A stretch of 64,000 nt of DNA from Macropodus opercularis (GCA_030770545.1 CM061094.1:1662001-1726000), one strand, 5' to 3'; shown: positions 51,560-61,549, counted from the stretch's first letter. Translations and numbers: made by a program. Notes: generated from the sequence alone by a model not told the origin.

Positions 51560-51990
51560 TTTTCTTGTTGTTACAATTCGGCCCTCAGAGGTCTGAGGTC
51601 TCCAGGTTTTCGGTCTGTTTCCATGATGTCAGTTCTCCCTCTGTGCTCCTCTCTTGTCATTAGTTGTATCACCTGTGTTTAATTTCCTGTTTAGTTCTAT
51701 TTAGGCTTCCCTTCTTATTTCTGTCTTTGTTGGTGTGTGGTTAGGATGCTGTTACTCGTCACACGAGTGCTTTGTCGTGTTGCGTCCAGTGTTTAGCATT
51801 GCCTGATGCTCAACTTAGTTCTCACCTGCATGTGCAGTGAGTTTGTCAAAATTAAATGTTTCACGGTTTATTTTAATCCTGTTAAAAGTTATTAAATGCA
51901 CTGTTACATGTTAAGTCGGTCAGTCTGTTCTGGTCATGTGTTTGGGTCCACTTCTTTTCAGTTCAGTTCTAAGTCGCGTTACGTAACACT
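51560..51990. repeat. Probable teleost interspersed repeat
   Basis: The run TTCTCCCTCTGTGCTCC, ATCACCTGTGTTTAATTTCC and TTTAGTTCTATTTAGGC followed by GTTTATTTTAATCCTG has the wording of a multicopy fish repeat. It may be related in reverse orientation to the segment at 17868-18260. Ends and class are uncertain. Confidence 0.4.
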
Positions 51991-53478
51991 TGTGTGCCAA
52001 AAACCTCAGTGATTCATATATTTTATATTTTTATTCAATTGACTCCTTTCGAATAATAAAGTCCATGACCTAGCTCCATAGAAGGGTTTCATACTTAAGT
52101 GGCACCTTTTAGGAAAACTGATTATTTTGTTTAGTGTTTTAGTCTTGGTGCAGTTTGAGGTACATTTCTTTGTACCTTGTATTGAGAGACAAACAAATTT
52201 CACTTGGTTTTATATTAGCAATAAAGACTTTAGCTTGGAGACAATTACCTTTCAAATGTCTAACGTCATCAGTCACAAGAAATTGTTTTTAAATTACTTG
52301 AGTAAGAATTTAATTTAAACCTTCGCAGTATTGTGAAAGGAGATGCAAACTCCTGAATAATCTTTATCTCATCTTCAGTCATTCTTTTGTTTACCAGTGC
52401 TCAGTAGGCAACAACAGCATAGTTTGGCCTTTGTCTATGCATTTATATTCCAGTCATCTTCTTCTCCTGATTGATTTCTGTGCTTTGTGTTATCATGCTC
52501 TGCATGATGTTGGTTTCTTGTCAATACTTCATTTTGTGGCTTCACATACGTGTTAAGTGGTTTTGTATCTGTTTATTTTGGGGAAAAGCACTTACTGACT
52601 CCTGAGTAAATTGCTGATTAGGCTTCATCCTTATGCCTACTGTGTTGGTTTTAGCAGTTCTCATCGCTGTGTAGTGGCTTACATTAACGTCCATGCATTT
52701 TGACTGTACAGTAAATACACTTATATACACAGCAAAATGAGAGAAGGTTACAATGAAATAACTTATTACAGAGGTCAGTGAGGAGTGAATGCTGTAGCTG
52801 GGGGCCAAATCGTACAGTACACACTGTACTATTGAGGCAAGGGACTGTCATAGAATCTGAGGGTTCAGTGCGGTACCAATGATATTGAGAAGGTCTGTGA
52901 GGCAGTGCCAGATAGCAATAGTAATAGTAGCAATATGATGAAATGAATGTGATATGTGATAGAAGTTGCTACAGAACAGTAGTAATGTTTGAGGTTTGTA
53001 TCACCCTTTTGGTGGATGATATTGTGATAGTGCTTCATCTGAACTGGTTACAGTAGTAATTCATTCCAGTATTATATGTATATGTTTGCATAAATGTATG
53101 TGTATGTACAGTAAACATCCTCTTCACTGGTCAGGTTCACGCAGACGAACTTCTTTCTCGCTTGCTCTCTCTCTCTCAAACACACACACACACACACACA
53201 CACATTCCCACATTACGGTAATAGACAGAGAACCTATGCAGTAGAAAAACCTTCAATCTGCCAGGACAATACTACCATCTAGTGAATACTTTGGTACCTG
53301 CAACTGATGCTAAATGGACCACGATCTAAATACACTGTATAATCCATCAATCATTTGATATTTATTAATCTAGTAATCCGTTTCTGAATGTTAATTTACA
53401 GAAATTTTGTTGTAACATGTCTAATTTATGTGTCTTATGGGCATAATTTCTTGCAGAGAGTATATATTCATAATAACC
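51991..53478. other. Intergenic up to the tRNA array
   Basis: No gene was recognised. An (AC)n microsatellite at 53179-53204 follows a CT-rich run. The segment 52880-53000 is rich in AATAGTAGCA-like units and may be the untranslated tail of a decayed retroelement. Confidence 0.4.
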
Positions 53479-53553
53479 AATTAATGCTAATTATATTCAT
53501 GTTGCTGTTACTCTGTTGTACGCCCAGTGGCTCATCCAAGTGAAGAAAGTCCA

Positions 53554-53636
53554 GTCAGGATGGCCGAGCGGTCTAAGGCGCTGCGTTCAGGTCGCAGTCT
53601 CCCATGGAGGCGTGGGTTCAAATCCCACTTCTGACA
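53554..53636 (+). tRNA. tRNA-Leu (CAG), intact
   Basis: 83 nt. Acceptor GTCAGGA pairs with TTCTGAC with one G-U. Internal box A (TGGCCGAGCGGT) and box B (GGTTCAAATCC) are intact, the anticodon stem is CTGCG/CGCAG and the loop TTCAGGT gives anticodon CAG. There is a long variable arm, typical of type II tRNA-Leu. The first TTTT lies about 11 nt downstream. Confidence 0.93.
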
Positions 53637-53756
53637 GCAAGATTATTTTAACCTAGCAGAGAGTATATAATTAACATAACCGATTACTCCTGATTATTAT
53701 CGTGGTGCTGTTACTCTTTTGTACGCCCAGTGGCTCATACAAGTAAAGAAAGTCTT

Positions 53757-53839
53757 GTCAGGATGGCCGAGCGGTCTAAGGCTGTGCGTTCAGGTCGCAG
53801 TCCCCAATGGAGGCGTGTGTTCAAATCCCACTTCTGACA
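53757..53839 (+). pseudogene. tRNA-Leu (CAG)-like, decayed
   Basis: Full length, but the first anticodon-stem pair is broken (GTGCG for CTGCG), as are a variable-arm pair (CCCC) and one T-stem pair (GTGTG). It is closely related to the copy at 58356. Confidence 0.65.
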
Positions 53840-53959
53840 GTATGATTCTTTTAACCTGGCAGAGAGTATATATTCATAATAACCGATTACTCCTAATTAT
53901 ATTCATGTTGCTGTTACTCTGTTGGACGCCCAGTGGGACTTGCTAGTGATGAAAGTCCA

Positions 53960-54042
53960 GTCAGGATGGCCGAGCGGTCTAAGGAGCTGCGTTCAGGTCG
54001 CAGTCTCTCATGGAGGCGTGGGTTCAAATCCCACTTCTGACA
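53960..54042 (+). tRNA. tRNA-Leu (CAG), one D-stem change
   Basis: Like the intact copies except GGA for GGC in the D stem and CTCT in the variable arm, which still pairs by wobble. Boxes A and B and anticodon CAG are retained. Confidence 0.75.
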
Positions 54043-54162
54043 GCAAGATTATTATAACCTGGCAGAGAGTATATAATTAACATAACCGATTACTCCGGAT
54101 TATTATCGTGGTGCTGTTACTCTGTTGGACGCCCAGTGGGACTTGCTAGTTAAGAAAGTCCA

Positions 54163-54245
54163 GTCAGGATGGCCGAGCGGTCTAAGGCGCTGCGTTCAGG
54201 TCGCAGTCTCCCATGGAGGCGTGGGTTCAAATCCCACTTCTGACA
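54163..54245 (+). tRNA. tRNA-Leu (CAG), intact
   Basis: Identical in sequence to the copy at 53554. TTTT lies about 11 nt downstream. A LINE fragment follows within about 100 bp. Confidence 0.93.
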
Positions 54246-54346
54246 GCATGATTCTTTTAACCTGGCAGAGAGTATATATTTATCATAACCGATTACTCCT
54301 GATTATGATCGTGGTGCTGTTACTCTGTTGGACGCCCAGTGGGACT

Positions 54347-55239
54347 CCAGTGGGCAGCCCAATACAGAGCCAGCTTTCTTAACCAGTCTTTTCAGTCTCT
54401 TCCTGTCTCTGTCTGCGCTGCCGCCCGCCCAGCACACAACGCCGTAGAGGACTGCCGATGCCACTACCGTGTCATAAACAGTCCGTAGGAGAGCCCTGCA
54501 CACCCCAAAGGACCTCAGTCGCCTCAGCAGGTGGAGGCGACTCTTGCCACTCCTGTACAGGGCATATGAGTTGTCGGTCCAGTCCAGGTTTTTTTTGAGG
54601 TGGACACCCAGATATTTGTAAGTGTCCACCATCTAGATCCCAGAACCCCTTATGCACACCGGCGGTGGTGGTGCTGGTTTCCGCCGGAAGTCAATCACCA
54701 GCTCCTTCGTTTTGCTGGTGTTCAGAACATGGTGGTTATCCTCACACCAGTCCACAAAGGCGGTGATGACCCCCCTATACCCCAGCTCGTTCCCCCAGAT
54801 ACACATCCAACAATCGCAGTGTCGTCCGAGAACTTCTGCAAGTGGCATTTGTTGGAGTTCTACCTGAAGTACGCTGTGTACAGGGTGAACAGGAAGGGCG
54901 AGAGCACCGTCCCCTGGGGGGCCCCCGTGCTGCAGACGACCACGTCAGACAAACAGTTGCGCAGCCTCACAAACTGTGGTCTGTCTGTGAGGTAGTTGAT
55001 GGACCATGCCGCCAGGTGTTGGTCAACGCCTGCAACCTCCAGCTTCCCCCTCAGCAGTGCTGGCTGAAAGGTGTTGAAAGCACTGGAGAAGTCAAAGAAC
55101 ATGACCCTCACAGTGCTCCCGAGGGACTCCATGTGAGATAGTGCCCGATGCTGCAGGTAGATGACGGCATCATCCACCCCGATGCCCGCCTGGTAGGCAA
55201 ACTGCAGCGGGTCCAGCGCTGAGCTCACCTGGGTGCGGT
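54347..55239 (-). mobile_element. LINE reverse-transcriptase fragment, copy A (dead)
   Basis: On the - strand it encodes pieces of a CR1/L2/Rex1-like reverse transcriptase: FDFSSAFNT (motif A), STGAPQGTVLSPFLF (motif B) and, further on, LRRLRSFGVCRALL near the end of the domain. In-frame stops occur after the FLFTLYTAYFR block and before MVDTYKYLG. A one-base deletion near 54791 shifts the region after motif C. Both termini are abrupt joins to array sequence: spacer on the left, half a tRNA on the right. Confidence 0.88.
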
Positions 55240-55283
55240 GAGCTCAGGTTGCAGTCTCCCATAGAGGCATGGGTGGACAAGTT
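55240..55283 (+). pseudogene. tRNA-Leu 3'-half remnant joined to LINE copy A
   Basis: AGCTCAGGTTGCAGTCTCCC corresponds to the anticodon loop through the variable arm of the array tRNA. Box B is lost (GGGTGGACAAG). There is no 5' half. Confidence 0.7.
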
Positions 55284-55460
55284 AATTTCAATAATTACAT
55301 AATCAGCATTATTTATTAGACTGAATTGTATCATGTTGCTGTTAACAATTACAGAGGTCAGGTTGCATTTTCCCATGGAATCGTAACCGATTACTCCTAT
55401 TTACAGCGTTGCTGTTACTCTTTTGTACGCCCAGTGGGGCTTGCAAGTAAAGAAAGTCCA

Positions 55461-55543
55461 GTCAGGATGGCCGAGCGGTCTAAGGCGCTGCGTTCAGGTC
55501 GCAGTCTCCAATGGAGGCGTGGGTTCAAATCCCACTTCTGACA
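55461..55543 (+). tRNA. tRNA-Leu (CAG), intact
   Basis: All stems, both internal promoter boxes and anticodon CAG are as in the 53554 copy; the variable loop reads CCAATGG. The 3' flank is the spacer type without a nearby TTTT. Confidence 0.9.
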
Positions 55544-55725
55544 AATTGATTCCATCACTTACATAATCTGCATTACTTATTAGTCTGAATCCTTATCCTG
55601 TTGCTGTTAACAAATAAAGAGTTCAAGTCGCAGTTTCCCATGGAATCAGAACTGATTAATCCCATTTACAGCGTTGCTGTTACTCTTTTCTACGCCCAGT
55701 TGCTCAAACATGTAAAGAAAGTCCA

Positions 55726-55808
55726 GTCCGGATGGCCGAGCGGTCTAAGGCGCAGCGTTCAGGTCGCAGTCTCCCATGGAGGCGTGGGTTCGAATACCAC
55801 TTCTGACA
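55726..55808 (+). pseudogene. tRNA-Leu (CAG)-like, decayed
   Basis: GTCCGGA breaks one acceptor pair, CAGCG breaks an anticodon-stem pair and CCCAC has become ACCAC in the T stem. Box B reads GGTTCGAATAC. Confidence 0.65.
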
Positions 55809-55928
55809 GCATGATTCTTTTAACCTGGCAGAGAGTATATATTCATAATAACCGATTACTCCTAATTATATTCATGTTGCTGTTACTCTGTTGGACGCCC
55901 AGTGGGACTTGCTAGTGATGAAAGTCCA

Positions 55929-56011
55929 GTCAGGATGGCCGAGAGGTCTAAGGCGCTGCGTTCAGGTCGCAGTCTCCACTGGAGGAGTGGGCTCAAATCC
56001 CACTTTTGACA
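55929..56011 (+). pseudogene. tRNA-Leu (CAG)-like, altered box B
   Basis: Anticodon stem and CAG are kept, but the D loop reads GAGAGGT, box B begins GGCTCAAATCC and the acceptor 3' strand is TTTTGAC. Probably weakly transcribed or inactive. Confidence 0.55.
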
Positions 56012-56087
56012 AATTTATTCCATTAATTACATAATCTGCAATAATTATTAGTCTGAATCGTTATCAAGGTCCTGTACAAAAGTAAAG

Positions 56088-56170
56088 TGCAGGATGGCCG
56101 AGCGGTCTGAGGTGCTGCGTTCAGGTCGCAGTCTCCAATGGAGGCTTGGTTTCAAATCCTACTTCTGATA
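56088..56170 (+). pseudogene. tRNA-Leu (CAG)-like, decayed
   Basis: The acceptor 5' strand begins TGCAGGA and the end is TTCTGATA. The D stem reads GAGGTG and box B is GGTTTCAAATC. Related to the copies at 58824 and 61467. Confidence 0.65.
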
Positions 56171-56290
56171 GTATGATTCTTTTAACCTGGCAGAGAGTAT
56201 TTATTCATAATAACCAATTACTTCTAATTATATTCATGTTGCTTTTACTCTGTTGGACGCCCAGTGGGACTTGCTAGTGACGAAAATCCG

Positions 56291-56373
56291 GTCCGGATGG
56301 CCGAATGGTCTAAGCAGCTGCGTTCAGGTTGCAGTCTCCCATGCAGGCGTGTGTTCAAATCCCTCTCTTGACA
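56291..56373 (+). pseudogene. tRNA-Leu (CAG)-like, decayed
   Basis: Box A is changed to CCGAATGGT, the variable arm reads CCATGCAGG and the T-stem/acceptor junction is CCCTCTCTTGACA. Related to the copy at 59027. Confidence 0.65.
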
Positions 56374-56491
56374 AATTTATTCCATTAATTACATAATCTG
56401 CATTACTTATTAGTCTGAATCGTTATCAGTATCCTGTACAAAAGTAAGAACACTGGCACACCGAGAGGCTCATACAAGTAAAGATAGTGCA

Positions 56492-56570
56492 GTCAGAACG
56501 GCCGAGCAGTCTTATGTTCTGTGTTCAGGTTGCAGTCTCCCATAGAGGCATGGGTGGAAAACCAATTTCT
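56492..56570 (+). pseudogene. tRNA-Leu-like, 3' part lost
   Basis: GTCAGAACGGCCGAGCAGTC is recognisable, but D and anticodon stems are damaged and box B is replaced by GGGTGGAAAACC. Sister of the copy at 58073. Confidence 0.65.
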
Positions 56571-56734
56571 TATTTTACTTATTACTTATTAGTCTGAATC
56601 GTTATCCTGTTGCTGTTAACAAATAAAGAGTTCAAGTCGCAGTTTCCCATGGAATCGTAATTGATTAATCCCATTTACAGCGTTGCTGTTACTCTATTGT
56701 ACGCCCAGGTGCTCAAAAAAGTAAAGAAAGTCCG

Positions 56735-56817
56735 GTCAGGATGGCCGAGCGGTCTAAGGCGCTGCGTTCAGGTCGCAGTCTCCAATGGAGGCGTGGGTTC
56801 AAATCCCACTTCTGACA
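56735..56817 (+). tRNA. tRNA-Leu (CAG), intact
   Basis: Complete canonical array tRNA with the CCAATGG variable loop; TTTT about 10 nt downstream. Confidence 0.93.
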
Positions 56818-56937
56818 GCAAGACTCTTTTAACCTGGCAGAGAGTATATATTCATCATAACCGATTACTCCTGATTATTATCGTGGTGCTGTTACTCTGT
56901 TGGACGCCCAGTGGGACTTGCTAGTGACAAAAGTCCA

Positions 56938-57020
56938 GTCAGGATGGCCGAGCGGTCTAAGGCGCTGCGTTCAGGTCGCAGTCTCCCATGGAGGCGTGGG
57001 TTCAAATCCCACTTCTGACA
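56938..57020 (+). tRNA. tRNA-Leu (CAG), intact
   Basis: Complete canonical array tRNA, same sequence as the 53554 copy; TTTT about 11 nt downstream. LINE copy B follows. Confidence 0.93.
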
Positions 57021-57142
57021 GCATGATTCTTTTAACCTGGCAGAGAGTATATTTTTATCATAACCGATTACTCCTGATTATGATCGTGGTGCTGTTACTC
57101 TGTTGGACGCCCAGTGGGACTCCAGTGGGACGCCCAGTGGGA

Positions 57143-57880
57143 CTCCAGTGGGCAGCCCAATACAGAGCCAGCTTTCTTAACCAGTCTTTTCAGTCTCTTC
57201 CTGTCTCTGTCTGCGCTGCCGCCCGCCCAGCACACAACGCCGTAGAGGACTGCCGATGCCACTACCGTGTCATAAACAGTCCGTAGAAGAGCCCTGCACA
57301 CCCCAAAGGACCTCAGTCGCCTCAGCAGGTGGAGGCGACTCTTGCCACTCCTGTACAGGTTATATGAGTTGTCGGTCCAGTTCAGGTTTTTTTTGAGGTG
57401 GACACCCAGATATTTGTAAGTGTCCACCATCTAGATCCCAGAACCCCTTATGCACACCGGCGGTGGTGGTGCTGGTTTCCGCCGGAAGTCAATCACCAGC
57501 TCCTTCGTTTGGCTGGTGTTCAGAACCAGGTGGTTATCCTCACACCAGTCCACAAAGGCGGTGATGACCCCCCTATACTCCAGCTCGTTCCCCCCAGATA
57601 CACATCCAACAATCGCAGTGGTCTGTCTTTGAGGTAGTTGATGGACCATGCCGCCAGGTGTTGGTCAACGTCTGCAACCTCCAGCTTCCCCCTCAGCAGT
57701 GCTGGCTGAAAGGTGTTGAAAGCACTGGAGAAGTCAAAGAACATGACCCTCACAGTGCTCCCGAGGGACTCCATGTGAGATAGTGCCCGATGCTGCAGGT
57801 AGATGACAGCATCATCCACCCCGATGCCCGCCTGGTAGGCAAACTGCAGCGGGTCCAGCGCTGAGCTCACCTGGGTGCGG
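57143..57880 (-). mobile_element. LINE reverse-transcriptase fragment, copy B (dead, internally deleted)
   Basis: Same fragment as copy A with the same stop before MVDTYKYLG. It lacks about 155 bp corresponding to copy A 54822-54976, with the join at about 57621 in a shared GTG; this removes reverse-transcriptase motifs B and C. The left border carries an extra duplicated block GACGCCCAGTGGGACTCCAG. Confidence 0.88.
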
Positions 57881-57922
57881 TGAGCTCAGGTTGCAGTCTC
57901 CCATAGAGGCATGGGTGGACAA
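57881..57922 (+). pseudogene. tRNA-Leu 3'-half remnant joined to LINE copy B
   Basis: Same AGCTCAGGTTGCAG join as at 55240, so the LINE-tRNA breakpoint is shared between copies A and B. Confidence 0.7.
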
Positions 57923-58072
57923 GTTAATTTCAATAATTACATAATCAGCATTATTTATTAGACTGAATTGTATCATGTTGCTGTTAACAATTACAGAGGT
58001 CAGGTTGCAGATTCCCATGGAATTGTAAGAACACTGGCACACCGAGAGGCTCATACAAGTAAAGACAGTGCA

Positions 58073-58174
58073 GTCAGAACGGCCGAGCAGTCTTACGCTC
58101 TGCGTTCAGGTTGCAGTCTCCCATAGAGGCATGGGTGGAAAACCGATTTGTGGGTTCAAATCCCACTTCTGACA
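58073..58174 (+). pseudogene. Chimeric tRNA-Leu-like copy with extra 19 nt
   Basis: The 5' part matches the decayed 56492 copy (GTCAGAACGGCC, variable arm ATAGAGG, GGTGGAAAACCGATT). It is then joined to an intact T arm and acceptor end (GTGGGTTCAAATCCCACTTC). The total is 102 nt instead of 83. Confidence 0.7.
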
Positions 58175-58355
58175 CGTTTATTCTATTAATTACATAATTT
58201 GCATACTCATTAGTCTGAATCGTTATCCTGTTGCTGTTAACAAATAAAAAGTTCAAGACGCAGTTTCCCATGGAATCGTAACTGATTAATCCCATTTACA
58301 GCGTTGCTGGTACTCTTTTGTACGCCCAGTGGCTCATACAAGTAAAGAAAGTCTT

Positions 58356-58438
58356 GTCAGGATGGCCGAGCCGTCTAAGGCTGTGCGTTCAGGTCGCAGT
58401 CCCCAATGGAGGCGTGTGTTCAAATCCCATGTCTGACA
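58356..58438 (+). pseudogene. tRNA-Leu (CAG)-like, decayed
   Basis: Box A has CCGAGCCGT, the anticodon stem is GTGCG, the T stem is GTGTG and the T/acceptor junction is CCCATGTCTGACA. Sister of 53757. Confidence 0.65.
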
Positions 58439-58558
58439 GTATGATTCTTTTAACCTGGCAGAGAGTATATATTCATAATAACCAACTACTCCTGATTATG
58501 ATCGTGGTGCTGTTACTCTGTTGGACGCCCAGTGGGACTTGCTAGTGACAAAAGTCCA

Positions 58559-58641
58559 GTCAGGATGGCCGAGCAGTCTAAGGCACTGCGTTCAGGTCGC
58601 AGTCTCCAATGGAGGCGTGGGTTCAAATCCCACTTCTGACA
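58559..58641 (+). tRNA. tRNA-Leu (CAG), near-canonical
   Basis: Two differences from canonical: GAGCAGT in the D loop and GGCACTGCG before the anticodon stem. Stems, boxes and CAG are retained. The 3' flank is the spacer without TTTT. Confidence 0.8.
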
Positions 58642-58823
58642 AATTGATTCCATTAATTACATAATCTGCATTCATTATTAGTCTGAATCGTTATCCTGTT
58701 GCTGTTAACAAATAAAGAGTTCAAGTCGCATATTCTCATGGAATCGTAACTGATTACTCCCATTTACAGCGTTGCTGTTAATCTTTTGTATGCCCAGCGG
58801 CTCATACAAGTAAAGAAAGTCCA

Positions 58824-58906
58824 GTCAGGATGGCCGAGTGGTCTGAGGTGCTGCGTTTAGGTCGCAGTCTCCAATGGAGGCTTGGTTTCAAATCCTACGT
58901 CTGATA
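58824..58906 (+). pseudogene. tRNA-Leu-like with anticodon changed to TAG
   Basis: The anticodon stem CTGCG/CGCAG is intact, but the loop is TTTAGGT, giving anticodon TAG (still leucine). Decayed elsewhere: D stem GAGGTG, box B GGTTTCAAATC, acceptor end CGTCTGATA. Probably inactive. Confidence 0.65.
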
Positions 58907-59026
58907 GTATGATTCTTTTAACCTGCCAGAGAGTATTTGTTCATAATAACCAATTTCTCCTAATTATATTCATGTTGCTGTTACTCTGTTGGACGCCCAG
59001 TGGGACTTGCTAGTGACAAAAACCTG

Positions 59027-59109
59027 GTCAGGATGGCCGAGTGGTCTAAGCAGCTGCGTTCAGGTTGCAGTCTCCCATGCAGGCGTGTGTTCAAACCCCT
59101 CTCTTGACA
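59027..59109 (+). pseudogene. tRNA-Leu (CAG)-like, decayed
   Basis: GAGTGGTCTAAGCAGCTGCG, variable arm CCATGCAGG, box B GTTCAAACC and acceptor end CTCTTGACA. Sister of 56291. Confidence 0.65.
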
Positions 59110-59291
59110 AATTTATTCCCTTAATTACATAATCTGCATTACTTATTAGTCTGAATCGTTCTCCTGTTGCTGTTAACAAATAAAGAGTTCAAGTCGCAGT
59201 TTCCCATGGAATCGTAACTGATTAATCCCATTTACAGCGTTGCTGTTACTCTTTTGTACGCCCAGTTGCTAAAAAAAGTAAAGAAAGTCCG

Positions 59292-59374
59292 GTTAGGATG
59301 GCCGAGCGGTCTAAGGCGCTGCGTTCAGGTCGCAGTCTCCAATGGAGGCGTGGGTTCAAATCCCACTTCTGACA
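59292..59374 (+). tRNA. tRNA-Leu (CAG), near-canonical
   Basis: A single change gives acceptor GTTAGGA, which still pairs by G-U. All other elements are canonical; TTTT about 8 nt downstream. Confidence 0.85.
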
Positions 59375-59494
59375 ACATGACTCTTTTAACCTGGCAGAGA
59401 GTATATATTCATCATAACCGATTACTCCTCATTATTATCGTGGTGCTGTTACTCTGTTGGACGCCCAGTGGGACTTGCTAGTGACAAAAGTCCA

Positions 59495-59577
59495 GTCAGG
59501 ATGGCCGAGAGGTCTAAGGCGCTGCGTTCAGGTCGCAGTCTCCAATGGAGGCGTGGGTTCAAATCCCACTTCTGACA
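59495..59577 (+). tRNA. tRNA-Leu (CAG), near-canonical
   Basis: GAGAGGT in the D loop is the only change from the canonical array tRNA. TTTT about 8 nt downstream. Confidence 0.85.
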
Positions 59578-59697
59578 ACATGACTCTTTTAACCTGGCAG
59601 AGAGTATATATTCATCATAACCGATTACTCCTCATTATTATCGTGGTGCTGTTACTCTGTTGGACGCCCAGTGGGACTTGCTAGTGACAAAAGTCCA

Positions 59698-59780
59698 GTC
59701 AGGATGGCCAAGAGGTCTAAGGCGCTGCGTTCAGATCGCAGTCTCCAATGGAGGCGTGGGTTCAAATCCCACTTCTGACA
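59698..59780 (+). tRNA. tRNA-Leu (CAG), variant
   Basis: Differences are CCAAGAGGT in box A and CAGATCG in the anticodon loop, 3' of CAG. The CAG anticodon is kept. The neighbour in the duplicated block at 62743 shares CAGATCG but keeps CCGAGCGGT. Confidence 0.7.
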
Positions 59781-59900
59781 GGATCATCCTTTTAAACTGG
59801 CATAGAGTATAGATTCATAATAACCAATTAATGCTAATCATATTCATGTTGCTGTTACTCTGTTGTACGCCCAGTGGCTCATACAATTAAAGAAAGTCCA

Positions 59901-59983
59901 GTCAGGATGGCCGAGCGGTCTAAGGCGCTGCGTTCAGGTCGCAGTCTCCCATGGAGGCGTGGGTTCAAATCCCACTTCTGACA
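59901..59983 (+). tRNA. tRNA-Leu (CAG), intact
   Basis: Canonical array tRNA, same sequence as 53554; TTTT about 10 nt downstream. Confidence 0.93.
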
Positions 59984-60103
59984 GCAAGATTCTTTTAACC
60001 TGGCAGAGAGTATATATTCATAATAACCGATTACTCCTAATTATATTCATGTTGCTGTTACTCTGTTGGACGCCCAGTGGGACTTGCTAGTGATCAAAGT
60101 CCA

Positions 60104-60186
60104 GTCAGGATGGCCGAGAGGTCTAAGGCGCTGCGTTCAGGTCGCAGTCTCTCATGGAGGCGTTGGTTCAAATCCCACTTCTGACA
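60104..60186 (+). tRNA. tRNA-Leu (CAG), near-canonical
   Basis: GAGAGGT in the D loop, CTCT in the variable arm and GTTGG in the T stem, which leaves one G-T wobble/mismatch. LINE copy C follows. Confidence 0.75.
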
Positions 60187-60286
60187 GCAAGATTCTTTTA
60201 ACCTGGCAGAGAGTATATATTTATCATAACCGATTACTCCTGATTATGATCGTGGTGCTGTTACTCTGTTGGACGCCCAGTGGGAC

Positions 60287-60998
60287 TCCAGTGGGCAGCC
60301 CAATACAGAGCCAGCTTTCTTAACCAGTCTTTTCAGTCTCTTCCTGTCTCTGTCTGCGCTGCCGCCCGCCCAGCACACAACGCCGTAGAGGACTGCCGAT
60401 GCCACTACCGTGTCATAAACAGTCCGTAGAAGAGCCCTGCACACCCCAAAGGACCTCAGTCGCCTCAGCAGGTGGAGGCGACTCTTGCCACTCCTGTACA
60501 GGGCATATGAGTTGTCGGTCCAGTCCAGGTTTTTTTTGAGGTGGACACCCAGATATTTGTAAGTGTCCACCATCTAGATCCCAGAACCCCTTATGCACAC
60601 CGGCGGTGGTGGTGCTGGTTTCCGCCGGAAGTCAATCACCAGCTCCTTCGTTTTGCTGGTGTTCAGAACCAGGTGGTTATCCTCACACCAGTCCACAAAG
60701 GCGGTGATGACCCCGCTATACTCCAGCTCGTTCCCCCCAGATAAACATCCAACAATCGCAGTGTCGTCCGAGAACTTCTGCAAGTGGCATTTGTTGGAGT
60801 TCTACCTGAAGTCCGCTGTGTACAGGGTGAACAGGAAGGGCGAGAGCACCGTCCCCTGGGGGGCCCCCGTGCTGCAGACGACCACGTCAGACAAACAGTT
60901 GCGCAGCCTCACAAACTGTGGTCTGTCTGTGAGGTAGTTGATGGACCATGCCGCCAGGTGTTGGTCAACGCCTGCAACCTCCAGCTTCCCCCTCAGCA
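60287..60998 (-). mobile_element. LINE reverse-transcriptase fragment, copy C (dead), fused to a tRNA
   Basis: Carries the reverse-transcriptase KFSDDTAIVG motif C block and the same two in-frame stops as copy A. Its right end stops inside CCCCTCAGCAGT and passes directly into tRNA-Leu at 60999, whereas copies A and B continue for another 220 bp or so. Confidence 0.88.
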
Positions 60999-61081
60999 GT
61001 CAGGATGGCCGAGCGGTTTAAGGAGCTGCGTTCAGGTCGCAGTCTCCCATGGAGGCGTGGCTTCAAATCTCACTTCTGACA
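60999..61081 (+). tRNA. tRNA-Leu (CAG)-like, directly fused to LINE
   Basis: Full length with anticodon CAG, but GTTTAAGGAGC in the D arm and GGCTTCAAATC / CTCAC in the T arm create mismatches. It has no normal 5' spacer, because LINE copy C abuts position 1. Matches the copy at 62072, which does have a spacer. Confidence 0.6.
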
Positions 61082-61201
61082 GCATGATTCTTTTAACCTG
61101 GCAGAGAGTATATATTCATAATAACCGATTACTCCTAATTATATTCATGTTGCTGTTACTCTGTTGGACGCCCAGTGGGACTTGCTAGTGATGAAAGTCC
61201 A

Positions 61202-61284
61202 GTCAGGATGGCCGAGAGGTCTAAGGCGCTGCGTTCAGGTCGCAGTCTCCACTGGAGGAGTGGGTTCAAATCCCACTTCTGACA
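61202..61284 (+). tRNA. tRNA-Leu (CAG), near-canonical
   Basis: GAGAGGT in the D loop and CCACTGGAGGAG in the variable arm. Stems, box B and CAG are intact. The 3' flank is the spacer without TTTT. Twin of 62275. Confidence 0.8.
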
Positions 61285-61466
61285 AATTTATTCCATTAAT
61301 TACATAATCTGCATTCATTATTAGTCTGAATCGTTCTCCTGTTGCTGTTAACAAATAAAGAGTTCAAATCGCATATTCTCATGGAATCGTAACTGATTAC
61401 TCCCATTTACAGCGTTGCTGTTAATCTTTTGTACGCCCAGTGGCTCATACAAGTAAAGAAAGTCCA

Positions 61467-61549
61467 GTCAGGATGGCCGAGCGGTCTGAGGTGCTGCGTT
61501 CAGGTCGCAGTCTCCAATGGAGGTTTGGTTTTAAATCCTACTTCTGACA
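61467..61549 (+). pseudogene. tRNA-Leu (CAG)-like, decayed
   Basis: D stem GAGGTG and T arm GGTTTGGTTTTAAATCC destroy box B pairing. The CAG anticodon is kept. Confidence 0.65.

Noticed and set aside
47955..53478. miR-138 hairpin expected upstream of SLC12A3 by mammalian synteny
   Set aside because: I looked on both strands for the mature core AGCTGGTGTTGTGAATC and did not find it in this window.
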